Notes: generated by a model not told the origin, from the sequence alone. A stretch of 64,000 nucleotides of DNA from Primula veris (GCA_963682055.1 OY821741.1:23940711-24004710), one strand, 5' to 3'. Positions 1 to 12,456 are shown, counted from the first letter of the stretch. Made by a program: numbers and translations.

Positions 1-840
1 CAAATTGTACCTGGTTACACAAGCAATCCAATCAAAACACTAACAATAACAAAAAGTAAAACAGAACCCAAGTAAGATATTAGTCAATAGATTAAATACA
101 ACTCCACTACTAACAAAAAAGTTTTTTTTTTTTGTAATCACTACTAGAAGTAGTTAAACAAACAACAAATTATTTTCCTAAATACACTCACCAGTAGGAA
201 GACAGGCCATCCGAACGGAACCCAGATAAGACGCCACATGTACAACAACCGCTTAAAATTGTAAAGAAATTAATGATCACTATAATCAATGAGTAATCAC
301 ACAAGCAATCTATTAAGAACACTAGTATCATCACAAGATAGTGTAAAACTACTAAACCTTAAAAAACTATTAATTTTCCTAAAAAAACAATTACCAGTAG
401 GAAGATGGGTCTTCCGAGCCGAGTCGAAAGAGGATGCCATGTGTACACCAACTGATTAAAATTGTAAAAAAACTAATGATCATTATGATCAAAGAGTAAC
501 CCCATAAGCAATATAATAAGAATACTAGTAATATACTAATATCACAAGATAGTGTTGAACATTTTATTTCCTATATAAAAAATCAAGTTAGATACTAGTC
601 TAGTTAAAACAACAAATTAGTATTTTCCTAAAAATTAATAATCTCTATATTCAAAGAGTATTTTCCTCAAAAAAGTCAATACCAGTACGAAGACGGTGCC
701 AACGACCGATTAAAATTGCAAATAAAATTACTGATCAAAGAGTAGAACACCGGCAATATCACAAGATAGTGTTAAAATACTAAAAGTAGTTAAATAACAA
801 ATTAGCATTTTCCTTACAAAATACACTCACATGCCACGTA
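1..840. repeat. degenerate ~210-bp tandem repeat array
   Basis: Three to four diverged units. The motif ATCACAAGATAGTGT recurs near 330, 541 and 759 (spacing 211 and 218 bp), and ACCAGTAGGAAGA-like motifs recur near 191, 391 and 690. Units are AT-rich with a short GC-richer core around each ACCAGTA motif. The array appears to run off the left edge. No coding potential seen; it could be a satellite remnant or the interior of a larger element. Confidence 0.6.
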
Positions 841-1743
841 TACAACCTCCGATTCCACGTGTACAATACCAGAGAGAAACTCAAAACACGATTTTAGCGG
901 ACGGTATTTAGAGCGGCTTTAGAGTTACGGTCAGGTTGGTTGTGTGGCTGAGTATGGTTCGCTGTTAACGGTAACGGTGGCGTGAAACTCGGTTATGATC
1001 CAGACCCGTGTTTAACGGCGTTTGGTACACCGGTAACGACCATTGAAGGAGTTGACAAAGGTTTTGTAGCTTCGATTTGTACATTATTGATTTATTATTG
1101 TTTTTTTTTGTTGATTTATTATTGTTATTGTTATTAGAGAGAGTTAAAATGGTTTATATATAACGTAAGAGTTTCCGGTACATATTCTACTATATCCAAT
1201 GGTAAACATCTACCACTGATTTTTATATAATTTCAATGTGCAAAATTATATATATTAAAATCATTGACTTCTTTTTTAATTAATATTTAAGTTTTGGTGT
1301 GCGTTCTCAACAAAAATTGTAGAGATGAGATTTACGCTCAGGGCTACTCCTAGCTAAATAAAATTAGCGTGATGATATATTTTTTGACACACACTAAGTG
1401 ACTATTGATTTACTTTGATATATCTTTGGGAAACTATGTAAGGATGTGTCGAAAAGTATCCACATGTATCATCACTCCTAAAATGAAAATAAGCAAACAT
1501 CTAGATAATACAGAGCTTTCATTGTTTAACAAAACCAACCTATGACCAATTTAACCATCTGGAAAACAATGCCACCTGACGTTAGAAGAGAAAAGTAAAG
1601 CTATATCCAAAGGAAATACACTCCATTGTGACTTAAAGCTTGTTTAGATATTTAAATAGATTACAACCCAATACTTTCTCAAGCATTTAAAGAAAATTAC
1701 AAACTAAGATGAAAAAATTTAATGATTGGACTAACTTAATATA
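841..1743. other. intergenic, no gene recognised
   Basis: Roughly 880-1080 is noticeably richer in GC than its surroundings and has short open frames (under about 60 codons) on both strands, but none matches a family I recognise and no splice sites frame it convincingly. The rest is AT-rich with short T runs. Confidence 0.4.
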
Positions 1744-1748
1744 AAATC

Positions 1749-4258
1749 TGTCACTCCTCAGATTTGGATAAACCCGAATTGTCAATATAAATTAAATGAG
1801 TTTTAAATAAAAATGCAATAAACGAGATTTCAATGAATTAAATTTATAATTACAAAACCAGATAGCTAAACAAGATATGCCGATTATCACATTTGGTAGA
1901 TCTATTGACCTAATGGTAGGCAATGATTTTCATATATGATAATAGAAAAGAAAGAGTTCAAACGAAACTATAAAATTCGACATGACCTTTGCGTTTTTTA
2001 TGTGTTTCCATAAAAATAATTCTGCTCATAAAACCATTCAACTACAAGTGTGCCAATACGATTTCACGAAATAAAACAACAGCAAAAACGTCATTATTAC
2101 CTATCTTGCAATCCACCAAATACGAATACAATATAAATGATTGTTTTAAAACGAGGCTTGTCTAAAATAAATAATTTAGTGTGCATGCGGTTAAGGGTGT
2201 TTACATTCTAAACCAATCTCGCAAGCAGACAACTCTAAGCGTCTTCATGACTAGACCAACACCTGTATATCGATAAGGAACAAAATGTATAGAAAAAGTA
2301 AAGGAGGTAAGAAAACAATTTTCGCTTTAAATAAATGGGCACACACACAGCCTATCAGTTACATCTCAACCAATATAATAAACACGCGTTATAACCAAAT
2401 ACAGACAATGTCTTAAGCCGACAAGCAAATAATAGAATCACTTAAATAACCGAATCAATACAATAATAAATACAATCATTAATCAAATCTCAAAGTCATC
2501 ACAACTCATTCACAAGACTAACACATAAGATATTTAAAACATAACATGCACACTTGGCCAACACACACTTAACCAACACACAATTCGGAGCGATCCCCCG
2601 TGTCACAGTACCTCTTTATGCTATGAGACCCTCACCTACTTAGACGGAGTACCGTGCCTAATTGGGGCCGGTTTCAGAAAGAGCTAAACTCAAGATAACC
2701 GATATTCCTCTTGCGCAAGTTACAGCTATATAGGAACCTCATCTATATCCCAATGTAAGAACACCATCTATATCTCACCATAGGAACCCCCTCTGCAGTA
2801 CACACACAACTCATCATAGGAACCTCATCTATGATATACACGCATTCTTACTTTATTCAAAAGAAAAAATAGATAAATGTAAATCAATTAATCACCACGT
2901 AACACTTCTGAGTCAACAAATCCAAGTTAACACATTTCATTTGCAATCCAATTCAACAACGAATACAGTTGCACACCAACACGTAAACAATAAAACAAAT
3001 GATGACAATCGCAATAAGATACATTCGGTACACAATCACAATAATAATCCACTTTTAAAGATAAGTCAATTTTATTCAATAACCCAATCGCCAAATCAAC
3101 GTCATTTATCAAACATTCGATACATAACATAATAGTGGTACTAACTTAGTCAAGCAATTAAAATATTAGAGGAATAACGACACAAGTCAAACAAACAAAA
3201 CAATTCAGCCACTTAAATTTTAGATTGGTTTCTTCCCCCTTACCGAACCAAACGAGAGCTCGCTTGTAAACCGCCAAACAGAGCCGAAAACCCAAAAAAC
3301 ACAGAAAGACCAGATCTGGACATCAACTTTATTACCCTTAAAATTGTCCCTAAATGCGATTAAAACAAGACACAGATCGATATAATTAATGTAAATTCGG
3401 ATTAGGGTAAAACCCCCTAAAACATGATTTTATAAAAGTGAAAATCGAAGGAAGAGGCTTACATAGATAGATAGGGCTCGAATAGTAGATTAAGAAAAAA
3501 TATTTGATTACAAAAAACGGACATCCGAATACTCCGATATCAGCCTCCAAAGCGGTTGTCCGGAAAACCACAAACCAGCTCAACACCTGATCGCCAGACA
3601 GACCACTGGAGTGGTCGCTGGACTTGGCCGCTGTTTTCTTTCTCTCTCATCTCTTCTCTCTTCTTCGTTCTTCTCCCCATTGAGCATATATATATATATA
3701 TATATATCATTCTATTATAATAAGTCAATTCAATTCAAATGAGCCTACCCAATTTAGCCACTATTTTCCAAAAATACCCCTACACTTTTATATTAATTAC
3801 AATAATATCATACTACCATAAAAATATAAAAAGTAAAAACTAATAAAACTATTTATCCCTCTTTAACAACCAAATATTCTTTTAAATTTTAAACTATGTT
3901 TTTTTGTATTATCCACGTACTTATATCATAACTATACTTATTTTTTATATTTTTATTGCATTACGCATCGCACACGCAACACGTGGGGCATGATTACCAG
4001 TATATACATATGTACGGCTGTGTGTATGTATGTTATATAAACGTGTGTGTCTATATATATATTATGTTTTAGACTTTTATTTAAATAACCGCCTTAGCCC
4101 ACATAATTATTACTAATTACAAATATAACCCAATCATTATTGTTACATATGCATCACTACGTTATTTATTTCACATATATTCACTTACACAATACATTAA
4201 TGTTACTTTAAAAAAAATACAAATTAACAATAACTACGGAAATTTCCGAGACGTTACA
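1749..4258 (-). repeat. 3' LTR of the minus-strand gypsy element
   Basis: About 2.5 kb, running from TGTAACG (minus strand at 4258) to TGACA at 1749. It contains the same diagnostic block found in the other family copies: a set of 'GGTTCCTATAGATGAGG'-type short repeats near 2715-2840 and a conserved stretch near 2585-2700. Related LTRs occur at 5855-7047, 7138-9512, about 17375-19388 and about 39673-41686. Confidence 0.85.
3707..4000 (+). mobile_element. Helitron-like insertion inside the 3' LTR
   Basis: It starts with TC after an A (A|TCATTCTATTATAATAAG) and ends with a short GC-rich hairpin (CACGCAACACGTG region) followed about 10 bp later by CCAG|T, a one-base variant of the Helitron CTRR end. 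No coding capacity. Because the same block sits in both LTRs, it was present before the gypsy element transposed. Confidence 0.5.
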
Positions 4259-4272
4259 TTCTCACCAACTTA
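4259..4272 (-). promoter_or_regulatory. polypurine tract of the minus-strand gypsy element
   Basis: On the minus strand the bases just before the LTR read AAGTTGGTGAGAA, preceded by a stretch (ACGAAATTTTTTT) typical of the end of chromovirus interiors. This is the expected plus-strand priming site and fixes 1749-4258 as the 3' LTR. Confidence 0.65.
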
Positions 4273-5854
4273 AAAAAATTTCGTACAGAAATTTAGCACG
4301 CACAATGGTCGTCAAAATCTAATGAGTATCAAGTTAATAAGGAACCGGTTTGAGGAGTGAAGAAAATCTAGGTCCAACATGATAGAAAGGGAAACGAACC
4401 GTGGAGCAACCATTAAAATTTCACGAAAGGTCGTTTACAATTCCCACCCAAGAGAGATCACACAAATTTATGCTACCGCATTCACATTAAAGGATGTATT
4501 TACAGCCAAACAATATATGTTTCCATATATAAAACAACATAAGTACATATTCATTTACTAAAAAAAACATCACCTCATATCACAATTGTACGACAAATCT
4601 CATTAAATCTTCCCACAAATGTCTTACTCAAACCAAACAACACTACTCAAGAGAAAAGTGACTGTTAATGTTTATGAATTCTATTAGCAAAACCAAATAA
4701 TATATCAAACGCTACTTCTAAAGACCTCTGTTTTTGAAAATATTTAAAATCCCTCTTTAATTATGCCACTGGTTCTAAACAAGTGATGTAACCAACACTA
4801 CTCAATGAGCAGCTCCAGATATTTTAAGATCTCTCTCGCTCTCTCTCAACCTTCATTGTGTATACAAGCAAACTAATAGCCTAAAACCTCACTTTTGGGG
4901 TTAGTTGATTTAAATATCTAAGAACGGAATGCGATGGTATAATGCCATGTAGTACCACAAAGAGTTCAGACTACAAACTTTCTCAACATAATTTCAATCT
5001 GTATCGTTAGTGCATAAGTACAAAACAAATGTCTGTATAACACCCCATTGTAAAATCGGCCTTAGCATGAAAGGAAGAGAAGCAGAACAACAGTAACTTA
5101 AAAAAAAAATCTGGTAAGACGACACAACAACCCTGATTTATTAATCTATAGACTTATTCTTCTGAAAAATTTGAGAAAACTCTTTAATTATAAAAACAGT
5201 CACTAGAAGTTAATTAACTGTTCACTTGAAAAGGTCCAAAACGATGACCACATCAACAATGTTCGCCCAATTACCATATTTACATATACGTGTCACAAAA
5301 ACTCAGTGCAATATTATTCTCTTAGCCCTTACACATACATCACATACACTTACCAACATAACCAAACGAAAGAAAACAGAATTATAGAACACCAAAAAAT
5401 TAGTAAAAAGAAATTCTCACAACACTTCGCGAAAACTCAAATAAAATAATAATATATTTTTATCACTATATCAATGTACTCCCGAAGACCGGTAGCTAGT
5501 CGGTACCTCGTTCGCCCATACAATATCATCGTGGTCATGAAGACCGGTAACAAATCGGTGAATCATGTATCCGGTGATATGAAAATTAAGAAAACTCTTC
5601 ATCTGCAAGTTTTGTCGCGTCCGACTAACTCAAAAATCATTATACTTTCAAAACTCACATAAATATATAAAATACATACACGAATATCACACCTCAACAA
5701 AATTTAGACAAAAAAGAAACATATTACTTTTGATCAAATCAATACCAAGAACGTTCAGCGCACGCCAAATATTGGAATGCAGTTTTTAGTAATATAAAAG
5801 AAAAAAATGAATTACGAGAATATAATCACTGATATAGACACAAAGCACATGCAC
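4273..5854 (-). other. residual interior of the gypsy element
   Basis: AT-rich, with no open frame longer than about 60 codons on either strand. The short frames at 4379-4561 and 5474-5662 show no recognisable domain and are treated as chance. The stretch is what remains between the 3' LTR and the truncated 5' LTR. Confidence 0.55.
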
Positions 5855-6143
5855 ATTTCGGATTAGGGTAAAACCCCCAAAAACATGATTTTATAAAAGT
5901 GAAAATCGAAGGAAGAGGCTTACACAGATAGATAGGGCTCGAAAAGTAGATTCAGAAAAAGTTACAAAAAACGGACACCCGAAGACCCCGATATCAGCCT
6001 CCGAATCGGCTATCCGGAAAACCGCAAACCAGCTCAACACCTGATCGCCGGACAGACCACTGAAGTGGTCACCGGACCTGGCCGCTGTATTCTCTCTCTC
6101 ATCTCTTCTCTCTTCTTCGTTCTTCGCTCCATTGAGCATATAT

Positions 6144-6437
6144 TATTCTATTATAATAAGCCAACACAATTCAAATGAGTCTGCCCAATTTAGCAATTTT
6201 TTTTTTAAAATTACCCCTACATCTTTATATTAATTACAATAATACCATACTCCCATAAAAATATAAAAAGTAAAAACTAATAAAAACTATTTATCCCTCT
6301 ACAACCAAACATTCTTTTAAATCTTAAACTATGTTTTTTTTTGTATTATCCACATATTTATATTATAACTATACTTATTTTTTATATTTTTATTACATTA
6401 CGCGTCGCACGCGCAACGCGTGTGGCACGATTACTAG
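6144..6437 (+). mobile_element. Helitron-like insertion inside the 5' LTR
   Basis: Counterpart of 3707-4000 with a better preserved 3' end: hairpin CACGCGCAACGCGTG, then GATTA, then CTAG|T. The 5' TC has become TT. The layout (TC start, hairpin, CTRR end, A/T target) fits a non-autonomous Helitron. Confidence 0.55.
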
Positions 6438-6489
6438 TATATATATATATATATATATGTGCGGCTATGTATATGTATGTTTTTATAAA

Positions 6490-6524
<35 letters not shown>

Positions 6525-6842
6525 GTAATTAAAATATAGAAAATAAGTGTAGTTATGATACAAATATAGAAAATATAGTGTAATTAAAATATAGAAAATA
6601 AGTATAGTTATGATGGAAATATATGGATAATACAAAAAAAAATAGTATAAGATGATAAGATTAAAAGAATGTTTGGTTGTTAAAAAGGGATAAATAGTGG
6701 TATTAGTTATTACTTTTTATATTTTTTTTATGTGAGTATGGTATTATAGTAATTGATAAAAAAATATGGGGGTATTTTTGAAAAAATATATCTAAATTGG
6801 GCAGGCTCATTTGACTTGGCTTGCCTTATTATAATAGAATGA
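6525..6842 (-). mobile_element. second, inverted Helitron-like copy
   Basis: Reverse complement of the start and body of the neighbouring unit (minus-strand start TCATTCTATTATAATAAGG at 6842) but lacking the 3' hairpin. It is absent from the matching place in the 3' LTR, so it arrived after the gypsy insertion. It contains a partial internal tandem duplication around 6525-6620. With 6144-6437 it forms an imperfect inverted repeat of roughly 300-bp arms. Confidence 0.5.
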
Positions 6843-7052
6843 TATATTAGGTTTTAGATTTTTATTTAAATAACTGTCTTAACCCACATAGTTATTACTA
6901 ATTACAAATATAACCCAATCATTATTGTTAGATATACATTTACTATATTGTTTATTTCACATATATTCACTTACACAATACATTAATGTCACTTTAAAAA
7001 AGATAATACAAATCAACAATAACTATAGAAATTTCCGAGACGTTACAAAATC

Positions 7053-7137
7053 GCCACACAAAAAAACAAGTGGATCGAAACATATGTAGATTCACAACTT
7101 CTTTCTTTTTCGAATTCATATTTTCAGCCACCCGTTT
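7053..7137. other. 85-bp spacer between two head-to-head LTRs
   Basis: Separates the AAATC duplication of the minus-strand element from the LTR start at 7138. The last five bases before that LTR are CGTTT, the candidate target-site duplication of the plus-strand element. Confidence 0.6.
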
Positions 7138-9512
7138 TGTAACATCTCGGAAATTTATGTGTCTTTCTTCTATAATTTTATTAATTAGTTTCTTTTAGAT
7201 TTATTGGTAAATATTTGTATTATTTAGTTAAGGTGTTACATGTAGTTCACTACTACAACTTAAATACATACATACATTACATACAGATAGATACAGACTG
7301 CGGCATCATATCATACTTCATACTATATATATAAGTCAACCCAAGAAAAAAAGTGAGGCTACCAAATTTTGGCTATTTTTTCCAAAAATGCCCCCACTCT
7401 TTTTTACTAATTACTCATTTACATTTATTCAATTTAAAATATAAAAAGCACAAAAAAATCATGATCTTTTCAATCATATCATATCATCATACTATACATA
7501 TAAGACCACCTAAGAAAAAGTGAGTCTGCCAAATTTTGATCATTTTTTCAAAAATGCCCCCACTCTGTTTTTACTAATTACTCATTTACATTTATTCAAT
7601 TCAAAATATAAAAAATACACAAAAATCATGATCTTTTAAAAACAATTATAATCCTATACCAAACAAAATCGTTTTACGTGTATTTTGTATAACAAAAACA
7701 TTATATTACTCATGATTTCTAATTTAATATATTCATTCAATCAATATACTTTCCAAAAATTTATTTACCCGTATCATATATATATATTTATATATATATA
7801 TATATCATGCAACTCATGCACAATTATATATACAGTAACGTACGTATGTGCACGCGTAAAACTGGTAGACATAAACTAATGGTTTGGTAAGGGGAAGAAA
7901 CCAATCTAAACTTTAAGTGGCTTAATTGCTTTAATTGTTGACTTGTGAGATTATTGCTCTAATGACTTAATTGTTGGACTTAGTAATATCATTATGTTAT
8001 GTATCTTAGATAATTGACAACTTGTTTTAGCGAATGTGTTATTGAATAAAATTGATTTCATCTTAAAAACTGGATTATAATTGTGTTTATGTACCTAATG
8101 CATCTTAATGTGTTGGTGACCGTTTATTTTTATGTTGATATGAAACTTTGTTACTTTGAATTGAATTGAAAAATGAATGTGTTAATTTTGATGGGTTGAC
8201 ATAAAGTGTTATGTGGCGATTTATTGATTAATATTTATTTTAAGTATTAAGATGAATGTAGGTGTGCGTGCGCGTGGGTGTGTGCGTGAGTGTGTTAACT
8301 ATAGATGGGGTTCCTATAATGAGTTGTAGATGAGGTTCCTACAAACCGCGTGTGTGTGTAAACTGTAGATGGGGTTCCTAAGGTAAATTGTAGATGAGGT
8401 TCCTACAGTTGTGTGTGTACCGTAGAGATGTGTTGCCTATGATGAGATGTAGACATGTATTACCAACATCAAACTATAGGTATGTGTTACCTATAGGATG
8501 AACTTGCACAAGAGGAACATCAGTTATCTTGAGGTTAGCTCCATCTGAAGCCAACCCCAATTAGGCACGGTGCTCCGTCTAAATGGGTGACGTTCTCATT
8601 GCACGGTGCTCTCATTGCTCCGTTCAAAGTGTGTGTTGGCGAAGTGTGTGTATTTTGTTATTAGATATCCTTTATATGTTAGCCTTGTGAATTAGTGATG
8701 ATAACTTTGACATCTAGTTAATGACGGTATTTATTATTGTTGTGATGAAGTGATTTCGGTTATTATCATGAATTGTTTTTGTGTTGGCTTTTGATATTAT
8801 TTGTGCTTGGTTATAATACGCATTTATTACATTTCGTTTTATATATAGTTACAAGGTTGAGTGTATGCCCATTTATTTAAAGTGAAGATTGTTTTTTTAC
8901 CTCCTTTACATTTTCTATACATTTTGTTCCCTATCAATGTATAAGTGCACCTAGATGTGAAGACGCTTAGAGTTGCTTGCTCGTGAGATTGGTTAATATG
9001 TATACACCCTTTACTTTGAGCATGTTAGATTTTGTATTTTAGACAACTCAGTGTTACTTGTTTCATTTAAAATAATTATTGATATTGTATTTGTATTTTA
9101 CGGATTTTTATGTAACAAAGACGTTTTTACCATTGTTGGGTTTTATGAAATCGTGTTGGCGAATCTCTTTTGGTTCAATGGTTTCTATGAGCAGTTTTTG
9201 TTTGATTAAAATAAATAAAAACGTAAATGTTATACTGAAATTTCTATTTGTTGTTTATTGGTTTTCTAACTCATTTATTTCAGGTTGATTATCAATGGCT
9301 ACCCTTAGTTCATACGATCATCAAATTTGTAATTTGTCTTCAAACGTTTTGATTAAGTTTCTATAAAGAACTCATGATATGGCTTGCATTCTTTATGTTT
9401 GTGGTTTAGTTGTTCCCTAAAATGTTACGTAATGTACGTTTATTCTCCTTTTCTTTTAAAACACTTTTATTTAAATTCATAACTCGGATTCTCCAGAATC
9501 CGGGGCATGACA
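7138..9512 (+). repeat. LTR (5') of a plus-strand gypsy element
   Basis: It starts TGTAACATCTCGGAAATTT and ends GGGGCATGACA, 2375 bp, and is followed after two bases by a tRNA primer site, so it is a 5' LTR. About 7319-7650 is a 169-bp unit present twice in tandem. About 8300-8490 holds short repeats of the type GTAGATG(A/G)GGTTCCTA. A central block present in the related LTR near 17430-17830 is missing here. Confidence 0.8.
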
Positions 9513-9515
9513 GCT

Positions 9516-9527
9516 TGGTATCAGAGC
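9516..9527 (+). promoter_or_regulatory. primer binding site, tRNA-iMet
   Basis: TGGTATCAGAGC, complementary to the 3' end of initiator tRNA-Met, two to three bases after the LTR end TGACA. It primes minus-strand DNA synthesis in most plant chromoviruses. Confidence 0.85.
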
Positions 9528-11537
9528 TAACCAGATTCCGATTACCTTGGTTTCCTGTTAGGTAGGGTAGGCACACATGGGACTGAGGTTAGAGACGTTG
9601 ACTAGGTGGTTAAAGACACTTCATAAAAATCTGCAATTTTCAAAATATTGGTCTTGCATTTGGGTGTTTCTGCGCTACATGAATGTGCGTTTAGTTTACT
9701 TTTGTCATTTAAGTGATCTACTTTGTTTCTTGTTTTGTTAATTTGACAGTGCATATATTTATTGTTCTTATGATGAATTTTTCGTGCTTGTTTATAATTG
9801 GAAGTTGAATTCGGTTTATGGGTAAAATATTATTTTATCTAGTGTTGTATTACTCCTGGTGTGATTAAATAGAAATATGTTTATGTATGTTGTGTGTATT
9901 GATTGGATATGGTGGTGGTATTTTCAAGTGATTATTGTTATGATTTATCGCTAATATGATTACAGTGATTAAGTATGAGTGGTTTGGTTCAAGTGAAACT
10001 GTACGTTCGAAAACCTTCAGTTAAGTTTCCTTTTGTGCGTTATGAACAATTTAGATTTTCTTGCAGTAAGTTCTATATTTTGATGTGGAAAGTGGATTGA
10101 ATAGTTAGTTTATCTTTTTATGTAAAAAGAAAGGAAAAGAACAGTACTATCATGATAAATATATATCACATGCCTAATAATTTTGTATGATTTTTCGTTT
10201 TGAGTTAGTTCATGTAATTCATATAAATAAGGGTGTGAAACATTCGAAATAACTTATGACAATAAGTTGGAAACTGTGATGCGATGAATTATAGTGATAC
10301 TAATAATTATTTTGTCATTGGATTAAGACCAGATGTAAATAAATAGTGGAATTCCTATATCAATCGATGATATGTCTATAGTGTATGCATTTTGATTCTC
10401 GACATGAGTGTTGGATTTTATTGCTTGTTATGGTAAAGTATGTTGAATGAACTGTTATTGGTTTTATGTGCTCGGAAAGCTATCTAGTAAAAGTAATCGG
10501 GTATATATAAAAATATGGTGATCGAGAATACATTATTTTGTATAACATGTGCATGCATATTCACCCACATTTATATCTTTCAATTTCAACAGGTTTAGCT
10601 TTTCTTTTGAAAAATTATTATCAGCTCAGTCGTTCTAGCTTCTATTTTGGTGGAAATTATTGTTCGATTTTCATTTGATTGTAGAATAGGTGTTATTAGA
10701 TTGGTATTATTTTATTTATAAATAAATAAATTACATAACATTGGTAATGTGTAATTTGATTGCAGTGTTCGTATTTACCCTTTAAAATAGTGAATCTCAT
10801 TATTGATTGAGATTGTAGTAGATATTCAGAAGAAATAATTTAATGGTGTAATGTTACTTTAGAAGTGAATAAAATCTTTATATTACGTGTTATTAAATGT
10901 TATTTGTTTTATTACTTTCGATTTGCTATTCATATGAACAATGTGACTTTATTTGGATCAATTTGTACAATGTTAACGTAGTGATGTTTGACATGTATCC
11001 ATCTATGTGTTGATAAGTTTAGCGGGTTATTGTTTTACTTTGTTGTTTTGATATTTGTTGACATTTTTAGGTCGTGAATGTACAAACCTCAAGAGAGTAA
11101 AATTTCATATTTACTTTGAATTAAATTTTGTTTTGTTTTATTTGAATAGTGAAATTGACGTATCCAGTGTTTAAGTAGGATGAGTATCTAAAATTCTTTA
11201 ATTTCTTATATTAGATTTTAGATTATCATTTGAACATGTTGTGGCAAGCTCGGTGCATCTAACATCTCTTTATTCGTGTTAGGTAATTGTGTGTGATTTT
11301 GCGAGTTGGCTTTCATTGTAATACTTAAGTTTTTATATAATGTAAAAATTTAAGTTGATTCAACTTTTCTTACAAGTTTTCTTAGGTGCTATTAGCCTAA
11401 CAATAACGTATGGATGTAATGTTAGTTGCTACTTATGGAGTTATTGATTTAGAAATTAATTACGTTGTGCGTGAGTTTGTGTGGCGGTACGGTTGTTGAT
11501 TTCAATTTCTTTCTTTTTGCTCCATGAAATTAAGATT
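9528..11537 (+). other. decayed interior of the plus-strand gypsy element
   Basis: AT-rich; a Gag frame is expected here but none is open on either strand beyond about 60 codons. I see no recognisable protein domain. It is assigned to the element only because it follows the primer site. Confidence 0.45.
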
Positions 11538-11539
11538 TA

Positions 11540-12454
11540 CAGTAAAACCTCTCTATAAGAATACTCCATATAGGAATAAATCCCTATAGTAATAAAAAAT
11601 CCCGGTCCCAACTCGGGCCAGTTCAAAATAGGAATAAACTCTCTATTTTCATATTCCGTAGTTTTTTATGGTCCCAGTTAGTTATAAATTCACCTCCTTA
11701 TAGGAATAAAATACATTTCATTACAAAAAAATATATATATCTAGTTACAATAAATTTATGATGATGTAAAATACTTATGTAAGGTTGTTTGCGATGATGA
11801 CTTAATTTTTTGTGTTGCTACCACATCTTTTAACTTGCGCATTCATACTAGCTCGTCGACATGGATACCATCTTGTTGAAGCCAAAACATTTCTAACTTT
11901 TCAACCATTTTAAAAGCTTCTTGACATGAAACCTTTTGTATTTCTATACTATCATCCTCCGGGTTATCTTCTTCTGCATCTTGACTAATTCTAGCAACGA
12001 TTTCTTCATCGGTTAAAGTATGCACAACTTGTTGTTCATTTGGATGATTGAGAAAAACATCCATATCCATTTGGTCATTATAGTGAAGTTGTGTGATTTG
12101 ATTACTCAATTGTGTAGCTACTCTTTGATTCTCTTCATCCATTTCATTTGTAGCTTGTATTTCAATGATATCAGAAGTACGAATTTTACAATGTTTAAAG
12201 CAATTCTCAATTGTGCGTGGCTTCACATCTATTGTCCATGAAGCAATTTTCTACATGCATGTATTTGTTTAACTAAACTTTTGATAGATTCATTTGTTTG
12301 TTTTAACTTATAATGTACCATGTATATGTATCTAATATTATGTAAATACATATATTTTTTATTTTTGTAATATGTAAACTCTATACAGGAATAACCTCTC
12401 TATAGTAATATTTTTTCGTGGTCCTCACAATATGACTGTATAGAGGTTTTACTG
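11540..12454 (-). mobile_element. pogo-like Tc1/mariner transposon (Lemi/Emigrant type), truncated
   Basis: The termini are CAGTAAAACCTCTCTATA on the left and its inverted counterpart ending ATAGAGGTTTTACTG on the right, flanked by TA on both sides (11538-11539, 12455-12456). These ends match the plant pogo-like Lemi1/Emigrant group, which targets TA. Subterminal motifs (TATAGTAATA, AGGAATAA) repeat at both ends. At 915 bp it keeps only the C-terminal part of a transposase, so it is a deletion derivative. Confidence 0.8.
11843..12226 (-). pseudogene. pogo-like transposase, C-terminal fragment
   Basis: A 127-residue frame beginning near a TIENCFKHCKIR motif, which resembles the segment after the DDE catalytic core of pogo/Tigger-type transposases. 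It is followed by an acidic stretch and a QEAFKMVEKLEMF helix-like segment also usual in this family's tail. The N-terminal DNA-binding domain (CENP-B-type HTH) and the DDE residues are absent because the element is only 915 bp long. The frame ends at a natural-looking stop near the left subterminal region. Family assignment is from remembered motif similarity; the TA duplication and termini support it. Full-length relatives are about 450-500 residues. Confidence 0.7.
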
Positions 12455-12456
12455 TA

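Larger units (their letters stand above)
1749..7047 (-). mobile_element. Ty3/gypsy LTR retrotransposon, internally deleted
   Basis: The element is bounded by the 5-bp target-site duplication AAATC (1744-1748 and 7048-7052). On the minus strand both LTR starts read TGTAACGTCTCGGAAATTTC (at 7047 and at 4258), and the far end reads GAGTGACA at 1749. These termini resemble plant chromovirus (Del/Tekay-type) LTRs. Between the LTRs only about 1.6 kb of interior remains and no gag or pol frame is visible, so the element cannot move on its own. The 5' LTR (right side) is truncated, so a deletion removed part of that LTR together with most of the interior. Confidence 0.85.
5855..7047 (-). repeat. 5' LTR fragment of the minus-strand gypsy element
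   Basis: Homologous to 3395-4258 of the 3' LTR and sharing its TGTAACGTCTCGG start, but homology stops near 5855, so the inner half is deleted. It is longer than the matching part of the 3' LTR because an extra inverted block (6525-6842) was inserted after integration. Confidence 0.8.

Noticed and set aside
3680..7870. TA and GT dinucleotide runs (near 3686, 6436, 6497, 7785, 8260)
   Set aside because: Ordinary microsatellites; noted only as likely slippage sites.
9515..9530. TGGTATCAGAGC sites (also 14428, 47267) as tRNA genes
   Set aside because: Each is only the 12-18 nt complementary to a tRNA end, sits just after an LTR, and lacks the rest of a tRNA fold.
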